Shown here in pieces: positions 54,853 to 63,596 of a DNA stretch of 64,000 nt. Source of the stretch: Nitrospirales bacterium (GTDB lineage: Bacteria > Nitrospirota > Nitrospiria > Nitrospirales > UBA8639). The stretch is taken from assembly GCA_021603905.1 (NCBI GenBank), contig BQIU01000001.1:62001-126000 (forward strand), in the 5' to 3' direction. How positions within the stretch are numbered: position 1 is the first letter of the stretch; every line of letters begins with the position of its first letter. A program made the translations under genes and the position numbers. Below the pieces are notes generated by a model. That model was not told where the DNA came from. It worked only from the letters and a program-made list of their open reading frames with translations, and did no database searches.

Positions 54853-56217
54853 CTACGGGTGAAAGAGGCTGACTTGACTAAAGTGTGTCCCCTCACCAAT
54901 GAACACTCCACCGTTGGCTTGAATTTGATCCATACTGAGATTACGTGAGAAAGTGGCGCCAACAATAGCTAATCGACCTTGGACTTGTGCTCCATCAAGG
55001 TTAACGGAACCAAAGCTGGCATTATCATACAAATTTAAACTTCCTCCTACTTGTATAGACTCCATATTGAGCTCGCCAAAAACATTAGCCGCAATGAATA
55101 AGACTGGGCCTCCAACGTGTGCATTGGAAAGATTAACAGATTGAAGCCGAGTACTGGCTCCGAAAATGACGTCTCCAAATACCTGGGCCTGCGTCAGGTT
55201 GACAACACCGGATATTGATGCGTCCACGAAGGTTAGATTTTGCGCAATACACACCTTAAAAAAGTTGATCTCTTCACAGGCAACATCTCCACCCAAATAG
55301 AGCGAGCCAACAATTTGCCCACCTTCAAAATTCATCATCCGACCGATGCGAGCGCCAAGAACCGTTACGTGAGCACGACAGTGAGCACCACGAAGATCAA
55401 CCGTTTCGCACTTCAGACCATAGCGAAGGTAGACGCTGCCTTCTACCGTGATGTTATGCATCGTCAGTGTGCTAAAAATGTCCGTGTCCTTCAGGGAAAC
55501 ATGTCCATGAACCATCGCCGCCCCTAAGGACAACAATGAGAGAATTTCCGTATCTTCCACATACACATTCCCTCCAATTTCAGACTGCTCGAGATTGACT
55601 GACCCATATACAGTGACGCCAGAAAGCGTAACCCCTCGATCCAAACGACTGCCGTGTAAGTTGATTGACGTGAAACAGCCCGAAGCCCCGACCCACAATA
55701 ACCCGCTGACATGAATTTGGGTCATGTCAAGCGGCATAGAAACCGTACTGCCATCGAAAACAAGATCGCCATCAATTGAGGCTCCACTCAATAACAATTC
55801 TCGTACAAAAGAAGATCCGTCAAACGATAATGTCCCGGTCATGTGCAAACCTTGAAACTGAACGGCTTGCTCAAAGTAGCAGGCATGTAACCAAAGATCG
55901 TGAACAATCTTGCCTGTGGGGCAGCTAAGGCTATCCTCCCACCATGCTCCTTTGATGCGGACGCCTTGGACAGGGATAGCGCTCGCATAGGGTTCTTCTA
56001 AGAGAATTTTCCACAAAAAGGAGGCACGGAGAATCCGACTAGCTGACCAACTCATGGGCTGCGTTGGATCAAGAACATCCCCTACTCCATCATAATAATT
56101 CAGATCCGCCAATTGCCCTTCGCAAATGTGCTCCCAGACCCATTTTTCTTGAGGAGTCCAGGAGATCCATGCGGCCACTGGTGGTCCAGCTGATAATCCT
56201 GAAGGTTGATGATTCAT
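54853..56217 (-). CDS. beta-helix repeat protein with a unique N-terminal domain
   Basis: A 454-residue protein. Residues 1-115 are a globular, Trp-rich part (WISWTPQEKWVWEHICEGQ). Residues about 120-450 consist of roughly 17 repeats of near 20 residues, each with the style '[AVI]-x-I-x-G-x-[VL]-x-[LF]-x-[GD]-[AS]', as in GASIDGDLVFDGST, GVTVYGSVNLEQSE and GAQVQGRLAIVGAT. This would fold into a right-handed beta-helix like pentapeptide-repeat or bactofilin-like proteins. There is no signal peptide. It is similar in style to annotated 'membrane oxidoreductase' pentapeptide-like proteins, but I cannot name it. It stands alone. Confidence 0.68.
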   Translation of the reverse strand: MNHQPSGLSAGPPVAAWISWTPQEKWVWEHICEGQLADLNYYDGVGDVLDPTQPMSWSASRILRASFLWKILLEEPYASAIPVQGVRIKGAWWEDSLSCPTGKIVHDLWLHACYFEQAVQFQGLHMTGTLSFDGSSFVRELLLSGASIDGDLVFDGSTVSMPLDMTQIHVSGLLWVGASGCFTSINLHGSRLDRGVTLSGVTVYGSVNLEQSEIGGNVYVEDTEILSLLSLGAAMVHGHVSLKDTDIFSTLTMHNITVEGSVYLRYGLKCETVDLRGAHCRAHVTVLGARIGRMMNFEGGQIVGSLYLGGDVACEEINFFKVCIAQNLTFVDASISGVVNLTQAQVFGDVIFGASTRLQSVNLSNAHVGGPVLFIAANVFGELNMESIQVGGSLNLYDNASFGSVNLDGAQVQGRLAIVGATFSRNLSMDQIQANGGVFIGEGTHFSQVSLFHP

Positions 56218-56916
56218 CGTCTCAACTTAGACAACAGTTCTATGATAGATCATGGGCTTTGAAAACATTCCTTAGGCCAATGCTCACATCTCCTTTACCG
56301 CATTCACCTACTACGTCGGACAAGTTACGCAACTTATTGAATGTCGAAAGTAGAAAAACGAATACAAACAACTGGAGAGAGATCACTAATGAGAGTCGTC
56401 GGTTCAGACGGCATGAGATTGAGAGGAGAAACATGTCGGACACAACACCCAGCCATCGTGGCGTCGAAAATATCGATCGGATAGGACGGCATGACATCCA
56501 GGAGCATCACAATAGGCAGGATGAGTCAGCCTACGAACAACGGAAACATGGCCTGAGCTATTCCGAACACGAAAACGGGAGACCGGAGAACCAGAAAACC
56601 TTGAACTGTACTGCCGTGATTCACGAACCAAACGCGACACTTGTTGAAAAAAACCTTGTTGACCTTCCGCCAGAGCTCCTCAATCCAACATACTCTACTG
56701 CATTGTTCTTCATATAGATCCCCTACCACACAATTCACGTTAAGGACAGAACTGAGACGGCTTGACGGTAACAGGGCCATAACTCCCCATACCGAAAGAC
56801 ATTCATCCCTAACCTCAAGAATCTTCCTCAATTTCCCGACAAGAACCACTGAGCAGATAGAACATCCAATAATGTCGCAATATGCTGGGCAAATCATTTT
56901 TCACAGGAACCCAACT
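56218..56916. other. intergenic region, no supported gene
   Basis: This 699-base divergent gap between the beta-helix protein gene and the GGDEF-EAL gene has open frames on both strands, but none has a ribosome site or family features. It may carry promoter or leader elements. Confidence 0.4.
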
Positions 56917-58620
56917 ATGTTGAATATTCTTGTTATTGACGACAATATGGCTGACGTACGCATCACACATGAGATGCTGAAGGAAGGGCTTGGGACTCAA
57001 TTTACTTTTTCACATGCCAGCTGCGTTGGAGAAGCACGTACCTACCTGGAAGACCAGTCATTCGACATGATTCTTCTTGACCTCAACTTACCCGATTCAA
57101 TGGCGCTCGACACCTTACGAGAACTCCGACAAACCCATGCCAGCGCAGCGACCCTCATCATGAGCGGGCTTCAAGATGAAGCCTTGGCAATACAAGCCGT
57201 GCGAAATGGGGCTCAAGATTATCTCATTAAAGACCATATTAATAGCCACGCCTTGAGTCGCGCGATTCGATACGCAGTTGAACGCCATCGAGTCCAAGAG
57301 CAGGTGACGCATCAAGCTCACTACGACCATCTTACCGGGCTGGCGAATCGAGGTTTGTTTTACGAACGACTGCATTATGCATTAGCCCGCTGCCATCGCA
57401 ATGACGCCGCCATCGCGCTCCTCTTTCTGGATCTCGATCACTTTAAAGCTATTAACGATACCTTTGGCCATGAATATGGGGATATCGTGCTGAAAACTGT
57501 TGCGAATCGTCTGAGGAAATGCATACGCGAAGTCGACACAGGCGTCCGGATGGGAGGTGATGAATTTGCCGTTCTGCTTGATGAAGTCGTGTCGGTTGAT
57601 GACGTCGGCACCATCGCTCAGCGATTGCTTAATCTCATCACTCAACCGATGGTGATCCTGGATCATGAACTTCACATTACTGGAAGCGTCGGAATGACGA
57701 TTTATCCGTGGGATTGCGCCAAAGCTCAAGATCTCTTGAAACATAGTGATACCGCGATGTACCGCGCCAAGGCGCAAGGCGGCAACAACTTTCAATTCTA
57801 CACCGCCGGCATGCAGACCTCGTCACTTGACCGGACGACGATTGATGTCGAACTCCGTCGTGCGCTGGCGAAAGGTGAATTTTTACTGCACTATCAGCCT
57901 CAAATGGATCTACGCACGCAACAGATTATTGGAATGGAGGCGTTGATTCGTTGGCAACACCCGTATCAGGGGATGATTAGTCCGATGAACTTTATTCCGA
58001 AAGCCGAGGAATCCGGAATCATCGTGCCAATGGGGGAATGGGTCATGGAAACCGCCAGTCTCCAAGCCAAAAAGTGGGAAAGCGAAGGATTGCCGATACC
58101 ACCCATCTCGGTCAACTTGTCAGCACGGCAGGTTCATCAGCGAAATCTTCCTGCGACGATCGAACATATTCTTCAGGCGACACAACTTGATCCGCAATAC
58201 CTTCAAGTTGAACTTACGGAAAGTTTTCTGATTAGTGAAACGCCGAGTACGCTGGCGACGTTACGCGATCTGAAGGCCATGGGAGTGAAAATTTATATCG
58301 ACGACTTTGGTGTGGGCTACGCCTCACTTCGTTACCTTAAAGCATTTCCCCTCGATGGGCTCAAACTGGACCAATCGTTAATCAAAGACCTCGACACCGA
58401 CATCAATAATGCCGCAATTGTGAAAGCCATTCTTGCCCTAGGAAATACGCTGGGGCTCAAGGTGATTGCTGAAGGAGTCGAAACACAAGCCCAAGTTCAA
58501 TTCCTTTCTGAACACGGATGTTATGCCATTCAAGGGTTTTGGGTCACTCCGCCCATTCCAGCTCACGAAAGCCGCCACTGGCTTATTATGGGTGAAAGCC
58601 AATCATACACGGCAGCTTAA
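56917..58620 (+). CDS. receiver-GGDEF-EAL cyclic-di-GMP protein
   Basis: A 567-residue protein from ATG at 56917 (CAGGAACCC before it; the frame is open for 92 more codons upstream but that part lacks features). The receiver (residues 1-120) has VIDDNMADVR and the phospho-Asp in MILLDLNLPDS. The GGDEF domain has RMGGDEF at about 213 with an I-site REVD just before. The EAL domain has GMEALIRW at about 341, TESFLI, DDFGVGYASLRYL and IAEGVETQAQ. Both active sites look intact, so it may both make and degrade c-di-GMP under phosphorylation control. No kinase is adjacent. Confidence 0.93.
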   Translation: MLNILVIDDNMADVRITHEMLKEGLGTQFTFSHASCVGEARTYLEDQSFDMILLDLNLPDSMALDTLRELRQTHASAATLIMSGLQDEALAIQAVRNGAQDYLIKDHINSHALSRAIRYAVERHRVQEQVTHQAHYDHLTGLANRGLFYERLHYALARCHRNDAAIALLFLDLDHFKAINDTFGHEYGDIVLKTVANRLRKCIREVDTGVRMGGDEFAVLLDEVVSVDDVGTIAQRLLNLITQPMVILDHELHITGSVGMTIYPWDCAKAQDLLKHSDTAMYRAKAQGGNNFQFYTAGMQTSSLDRTTIDVELRRALAKGEFLLHYQPQMDLRTQQIIGMEALIRWQHPYQGMISPMNFIPKAEESGIIVPMGEWVMETASLQAKKWESEGLPIPPISVNLSARQVHQRNLPATIEHILQATQLDPQYLQVELTESFLISETPSTLATLRDLKAMGVKIYIDDFGVGYASLRYLKAFPLDGLKLDQSLIKDLDTDINNAAIVKAILALGNTLGLKVIAEGVETQAQVQFLSEHGCYAIQGFWVTPPIPAHESRHWLIMGESQSYTAA

Positions 58621-58695
58621 CTCCCTGATCACGTGCGACATAACAAATATTCTCTACCCTGACGCACAGATTTCCCATTCTCGTTGCCTGCGTTT

Positions 58696-59874
58696 CTACG
58701 GTTTCTCTTTTCCTAACAATGACCCCAACTGAATGGATTCATCACCAAAACGCATGCGAATCATATCCACCGCTTCCGACAAATCATGTTCCTGTCGACT
58801 GTCTGGCTCAAAGAGCGTTAATTGCTCATGCGACCCAAGAAAGGCCAACTTTGAGACTGATAGCCCTAACAATCTCACCTTTTGCTCACCGCCCCCAACA
58901 CGCTCGAGAAGTGTCATCGCCTGTTTCCACAAGGCACTGGCTTGATTGATCGGTTCGGACCAAGAACATGATCGCGTCACCGTTTCAAAGGCCGTATTCC
59001 GAAATTTGAGCGTGAGACCACAGGCCCCTTGGTGTTCATTTCGTAATCGTTGACCAACGCGTTCAGACAAGGCTAGCAGCGTTTGTCGAATGAGTGCATC
59101 ATCACTGGTATCATGTGAAAACGTTGTCTCAGCACCGATTGACTTCATCGTGGAGCGTGGCACAACCAGACGATCATCTAACCCATTAGCCAATTGCCAC
59201 AGATGCACGCCCCGTTTACCAAAACGCACACGGAGCGTTTCTTGCGGCTGTTGCGCGATATCTCCGATGGTTCGATACCCCATCTGTTGTAAAAGGGGTG
59301 CGGTCTTTGCCCCAACACCCCATAAACGGGTCAGGGGCAAGCTTCGCAAAAAATCATGGATCTTTTGATGCGGAACCATGACAAAACCCCGAGGTTTTTC
59401 AAGATCGGACGCCACTTTTGCGACAAATTTATTCGTTGCAATTCCCACGGATGCCTGCAATTGCTCTTCCTTCAAAATCTTGGCTTGAATACGCCGGCCA
59501 ATCGTTTCGGCTGAACCGAATAAGGCATAGCTCCCCGTGACATCTAAAAAGGCTTCATCCAAACTCAGTGGTTCAACTAAATTTGTGTACCGGGAAAAAA
59601 TCTCAAAAATTCGTTCAGACACCTCTTCATATCGCGCCATACGAACGGGAAGAAAAATTGCAGACGGACACCGTCGATATGCCTGATTGATCGGCATCGC
59701 AGAATGAATACCAAATGTACGTGCTTCGTATGACGCCGCGGACACCACCCCCCGTCCCTTGCCTCCTTGAGGATTTGCCCCAACCACGACAGGTTTCCCA
59801 CGAAACGCCGAATTATCGCGTTGTTCAACTGATGCATAAAAAGCATCCATGTCTATGTGAAGGATTGATCGCAT
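58696..59874 (-). CDS. dinB: DNA polymerase IV (Y family)
   Basis: A 392-residue Y-family polymerase. Catalytic acidic residues are in ILHIDMDAFYASVEQ and PLSLDEAFLDVTGSY. KPVVVGANPQGGKGRGVVSAASYEAR is in the fingers, and the little finger spans about 245-350. A clamp-binding motif QLTLFE lies near residue 368. It copies damaged DNA and is error-prone. No LexA box was identified upstream. It is convergent with the GGDEF-EAL gene. Confidence 0.95.
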   Translation of the reverse strand: MRSILHIDMDAFYASVEQRDNSAFRGKPVVVGANPQGGKGRGVVSAASYEARTFGIHSAMPINQAYRRCPSAIFLPVRMARYEEVSERIFEIFSRYTNLVEPLSLDEAFLDVTGSYALFGSAETIGRRIQAKILKEEQLQASVGIATNKFVAKVASDLEKPRGFVMVPHQKIHDFLRSLPLTRLWGVGAKTAPLLQQMGYRTIGDIAQQPQETLRVRFGKRGVHLWQLANGLDDRLVVPRSTMKSIGAETTFSHDTSDDALIRQTLLALSERVGQRLRNEHQGACGLTLKFRNTAFETVTRSCSWSEPINQASALWKQAMTLLERVGGGEQKVRLLGLSVSKLAFLGSHEQLTLFEPDSRQEHDLSEAVDMIRMRFGDESIQLGSLLGKEKP

Positions 59875-60023
59875 GGGGTTAGTTACATGAATTGCTCAGT
59901 AGTTCATCCTCGAAACTTGAAGTGAAGGGATCATCACGCTCTCCCCGTCGAATGCAATTGATCAATCAACGACATCACCTAAGGAGGAAACACCAATCTG
60001 GCATGACAATAAAAAATCACGAT

Positions 60024-60431
60024 CTATCGGGCATAACGGTATCCCCCGCTCATATGTCGTTCAAATGTCGAAGACAGCCCCAGATGATTGCGATAGACCG
60101 ATGATTGAATAATGCTGTCGTTGCGTGGCGCTAACTCACCAGCTTTTTGAAAATATTCAGTGGCCTGTTGATGATCTTCAAGTTTATGTAAGGTCAGCGC
60201 AAGATTAAAATACACTTCCGGCAATTGATCATCAGCGAGAAGAGCGTCCTCAAAACGCTGTTTCGCCAACTCCCATTGGCCATCGTTGTAGGCTTGAATG
60301 CCAGACAAATTCAACTCTGACGCTGTCGGGCTCACGATGGGTAAGGTAGCCAGTGGGCCAGTGGCTTTGACACAGCCCTGGCCCATCAACACCCACAGCA
60401 CGACAAATGGGAATGACCATGTTATCTTCAT
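60024..60431 (-). CDS. small TPR lipoprotein
   Basis: A 135-residue protein with a lipobox (LMGQGC, Cys20) and two to three TPR-like units (GIQAYNDGQWELAKQRFEDALLADDQLPEVYFNLALTLHKLEDHQQATEYFQKAGEL). It is presumably anchored in the envelope as a small adaptor. It lies divergently from the flavoprotein gene with 47 bases between. Confidence 0.75.
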   Translation of the reverse strand: MKITWSFPFVVLWVLMGQGCVKATGPLATLPIVSPTASELNLSGIQAYNDGQWELAKQRFEDALLADDQLPEVYFNLALTLHKLEDHQQATEYFQKAGELAPRNDSIIQSSVYRNHLGLSSTFERHMSGGYRYAR

Positions 60432-60478
60432 GCCTTGAGTTTCCTATTCATACGGATAGAACTTCAGAATCTGTTTAG

Positions 60479-61918
60479 ATGACCTTGCCGCAAGAACAAT
60501 CTTCATCAACGAGAGACTCACTGACCATGGCTCCTGAGAAATTAATGAATTACGATGTGATTATCATAGGTGGTGGCTCTGCCGGATATGCTGCCGCTCG
60601 CACCGCAAGAGACGAAGGGGCAAAGGTAGCCATCATCGACCACGGGCCATTAGGTGGCCTCTGTATTCTTAGGGGCTGCATGCCCACCAAAACCATTCTC
60701 CGCTCTTCTGATGTCATGTCACTCATGCACCGCGCTGAGGAGTTTGGGTTGCATCCCGTCGTGGCAAAAGCCAATCTCTCTGCCATTATTGACCGCAAAG
60801 CTCGACTCATTCAAGAATTTGCAGATTATCGAATCGAATCTCTCAAAGATCCACGGTTCACACTTTACCAAGAACACGCCCAGTTCTTATCACCAACTGA
60901 AGTTCAAGCAGGTCCACACCGATTGAGTGCTAAATCGTTCATTATCTCGACAGGATCCGTGGTCTCGCGAATTCCCATACCAGGACTTGAGGAGGTGGGC
61001 TATATCACGAGCGATGAAGCGCTGGAATTGCGCACACTACCCCAATCAATGACTATTTTAGGCGGAGGAGCGGTAGCCCTTGAGTTCGCGCAATTTTTTT
61101 CACGACTGGGCACTTTGGTGACCCTCCTTCAACGAAGCGCTTATATATTATCTGACGGTGATGAGGACCTGGCTCGCCCGGTGGAAGATCGATTTCGCGA
61201 AGAAGGTATGACAGTATTCACTTCCACCCAACTTCAACATTTTAGCCAAGCGGGAAGTCTCAAAACCACCCATTTCCTTCACAATGGAAAAGAACAAAGC
61301 GTTTCGGCAGAAGTGATTCTACAAGCACTTGGGCGTCGCCCCAATATCGATAATTTAAATCTGGACAAGGCCAAGGTAGAGACTCATCAGGGAGCCATTA
61401 CTGTTTCAAATGAGATGCGGACTTCGACCCCACATATTTTTGCGGTCGGAGACGTAAACGGCCTTCGAGAAATCGTTCATATCGCTATCCAAGAAGGAGA
61501 AATTGCTGGATGGAACGCTTCACACCCGGAAGCTTCACCTCGCAAACACGACAATCGGCTAAAAACTCAGGTTGTTTTCACCGATCCGCAAGTCGCCAAT
61601 GTCGGATTGTCCGAACGAGAGTGTACACAACAAGGTATTAGTTATCTCACCGCATCATACCCATTTAACGATCACGGAAAAGCCATGTGTCTAGGAGAAA
61701 TGCATGGGCATGTCAAAATTTTATGTCGTCCGCAAACCGGAGAACTGATCGGAGGTCATATCGTTGGCCCAGAAGCCGCAGAGCTGATTCATGAACTGAT
61801 CACGATCATGTACTATCACGGTACCGTCCACGACATGCTCCGCATTCCCCACTACCACCCAACCTTAGCCGAAATCCTGACCTACCCGTCAGAAGAACTC
61901 GTAGAAAAGCTTCAATAA
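60479..61918 (+). CDS. FAD-dependent pyridine-nucleotide disulfide oxidoreductase (dihydrolipoyl dehydrogenase-like)
   Basis: A 479-residue flavoprotein; ATG at 60527 is an alternative start, since the first 20 residues are not conserved-looking. The FAD motif is VIIIGGGSAGYAAARTA and the redox pair lies in GGLCILRGCMPTK (CxxxxC). The NAD(P) motif is MTILGGGAVALEFAQFFSRLG, FAVGDVNG follows, and the C-terminal active site is PHYHPTLAEIL (His-Glu). It could be a dihydrolipoyl dehydrogenase or a related reductase. No lipoyl-domain genes and no HMA or C-terminal Cys pair of MerA are present. Confidence 0.85.
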   Translation: MTLPQEQSSSTRDSLTMAPEKLMNYDVIIIGGGSAGYAAARTARDEGAKVAIIDHGPLGGLCILRGCMPTKTILRSSDVMSLMHRAEEFGLHPVVAKANLSAIIDRKARLIQEFADYRIESLKDPRFTLYQEHAQFLSPTEVQAGPHRLSAKSFIISTGSVVSRIPIPGLEEVGYITSDEALELRTLPQSMTILGGGAVALEFAQFFSRLGTLVTLLQRSAYILSDGDEDLARPVEDRFREEGMTVFTSTQLQHFSQAGSLKTTHFLHNGKEQSVSAEVILQALGRRPNIDNLNLDKAKVETHQGAITVSNEMRTSTPHIFAVGDVNGLREIVHIAIQEGEIAGWNASHPEASPRKHDNRLKTQVVFTDPQVANVGLSERECTQQGISYLTASYPFNDHGKAMCLGEMHGHVKILCRPQTGELIGGHIVGPEAAELIHELITIMYYHGTVHDMLRIPHYHPTLAEILTYPSEELVEKLQ

Positions 61919-62117
61919 CGAACATACGTACAAGACTGGATTCTACGGTTTTCTGGTCGAAGGTTGCCGATTAGAGGCCGGTCACATTCCCAGAGGAATC
62001 AGCCATGCCTTGCACAAAAAACACGTTTTCCCCTCGCTGGAAAAGAGAAATAATCGAGACCATCGGCTGCCCACGGCTCAGGCAGAAGATCAAAGGCAAG
62101 GTTTTGCAAGACCCACG

Positions 62118-62681
62118 TTATTCAAAGATATCCTGAATTTTCAGGGTAAATTCAGAAAGGAGTGGCGTAGAGAGTTTCTCCTGAGGTGACTCAGTAGTCA
62201 TTTCGTGAGGAGCATGATAACGGCCTTCATGAAGTCGATAGATTTTCACACTTTCTAGTTCAGGATCAACAATCCAATATTCGGATACCTGATGACGTTC
62301 ATAGAGTGTGCGTTTAAATCGTTCATCGCGTCGACGAGTTGAATCGGAGAGGATCTCGATAATAAAATCTGGCGCACCTTGAATATTCTCACGGGTGACG
62401 AGGTGAACTCGACTCTTCGCGACAAATAAAAGGTCGGGTTGCACAACATCAATCTCCGTCAATTTGACATCTGTCGGCGCAGCAAACACTATTCCGGCCT
62501 TGGTCTGTTGACAATGATGATGAAGCGCGGCAAAGAGATTGCCGGAAATGCGCTGATGTTTAGTCAAGGGTGCGGGTGTCACGTAGCGCTCTCCATCGAT
62601 GATTTCATGACGCTTCCCATCGTCAGGAAAGCTGAGATAATCCTCATAGGTAAACTTCACACTGGAGGGAGTTGTCGTCAT
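62118..62681 (-). CDS. Uma2-family putative restriction endonuclease (DUF820)
   Basis: A 187-residue protein from ATG at 62681 (TTG two codons before is less likely). Motifs: YEDYLSFPDDGKRHEIIDGERYV at the start, QPDLLFVAKSR, PDFIIEILSDSTRRRDERFKRTLYERHQVSEYWIVDPELESVKIYR. The D-x(n)-E-I-L-S core is the PD-(D/E)xK-like site of the Uma2 family. Members are common in cyanobacteria and other phyla, but their role is unclear. No methyltransferase partner is seen. Confidence 0.85.
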   Translation of the reverse strand: MTTTPSSVKFTYEDYLSFPDDGKRHEIIDGERYVTPAPLTKHQRISGNLFAALHHHCQQTKAGIVFAAPTDVKLTEIDVVQPDLLFVAKSRVHLVTRENIQGAPDFIIEILSDSTRRRDERFKRTLYERHQVSEYWIVDPELESVKIYRLHEGRYHAPHEMTTESPQEKLSTPLLSEFTLKIQDIFE

Positions 62682-62928
62682 TCTCAATGCCTCACACTTA
62701 ACGTCTTCACTTCAGAATAAAAGATTATTCCAGAATTCGCAATGCTGGAACTCCTGAGACCCCTCTCATTATCTAGCCCTACTCAAACCCTCAGCGACGT
62801 TGTTTCAAGCTCCTGACCCAAACGTGTCCGCTGCGAATGACCCATGAACGGCTTTCTTCAAAGTGTATCCAGAAGCTTTACTTCGAAAGATATCACAAGT
62901 TCAATGACAGCAAAAGACCTATGCCTCT

Positions 62929-63351
62929 TCAACGTTTTTTCCACGGATTAATGACAGACACAGAGAGTCCATCGAAATCTTTGATATTCAGTGTGGCAAT
63001 ACGACTTCGCTTCGCAATGGCAATTCCTACAATTTGTGTATCTCGCATATCGACGGTGATTCCTCGGCGTCGCCTACCTGCAGCTAACTCTCCAGCCGTT
63101 AATGCCGCATCTTCGTCAAAAGGAAGTATTCGTCCTTTAAGTATATTTCCCAGCATCTGCTGAAAAGCATCCTCAAGTTTGACACGTCGCTTGCCTTTTG
63201 TGAAAGACGAGAGTCCTAAACGAATTTCAAATACTGTGATCGAGCTGGTCCAGATTGATACCCATGCCTGTCTGTCAAGTCATGACACGATGATAGAATC
63301 GCCCTGCTCCTGCTTCACCGCAGAGAGGATATTCGTATCGAGAATGATCAT
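62929..63351 (-). pseudogene. vapC: vapC/fitB PIN-domain toxin interrupted by an in-frame TGA
   Basis: The minus-strand frame from ATG at 63351 reads MIILDTNILSAVKQ (Asp5 of the PIN site) for 23 codons, then TGA at 63280-63282. It continues in the same frame for 117 more codons to a proper stop: LDRQAWVSIWTSSITVFEIRLGL (second acidic residue), FQQMLGNILKGRILPFDEDA, then DMRDTQIVGIAIA (third acidic residues) and FDGLSVSVINPW. Family members have Trp where the TGA is (WLD). A single base change TGG to TGA explains it. Read-through would give a 140-residue, complete toxin. It overlaps the antitoxin stop (ATGA). Confidence 0.85.
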
Positions 63352-63596
63352 GATTCGAAGTCAGTAGATTGAGGAGAAGTCCCTTTGAGTTCCGGAATGT
63401 CTTTTTGTAACCCAATACCTTGAAACAGGCGGCTCATTGCTGAGCCAAAACCATCCGTTCGCTTCCCTTCATTCTTTGTGGCATTCCGAAGAATATCGCG
63501 CACCTCTTCCTCCACACTTCGGCCGTGTCGAAAAGCCCGTTGACGTAAACGCAGCTTCACATCTTCTTCAATATTTCGAACAATTAATTGTCCCAT
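63348..63596 (-). CDS. vapB: FitA/VapB-like ribbon-helix-helix antitoxin
   Basis: An 82-residue protein starting at ATG 63596 (GTGGAGGAC before it; an in-frame upstream start adds 40 unrelated residues). The DNA-binding core is MGQLIVRNIEEDVKLRLRQRAFRHGRSVEEEVRDIL, as in FitA-type antitoxins. The C-terminal half (FGSAMSRLFQGIGLQK) would bind the toxin. Its stop overlaps the toxin start, as expected for translational coupling. The antitoxin reading frame is intact. Confidence 0.85.
   Translation of the reverse strand: MGQLIVRNIEEDVKLRLRQRAFRHGRSVEEEVRDILRNATKNEGKRTDGFGSAMSRLFQGIGLQKDIPELKGTSPQSTDFES

Noticed and set aside
56064-56717. 217-residue rightward frame spanning the start of the beta-helix gene
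   Set aside because: Its first part is antisense to a clear protein gene and the rest is low quality with no ribosome site or motif.
60479-61918. Mercuric reductase, given a metallothionein-like gene in the window
   Set aside because: It lacks the N-terminal metal-binding domain and the C-terminal Cys pair of MerA, and the two genes are 47 kb apart.
62929-63351. TGA recoded as Trp in this organism
   Set aside because: TGA is used as a normal stop elsewhere in the window (for example the BON gene ending at 10843), so the TGA in vapC is a mutation, not a code change.
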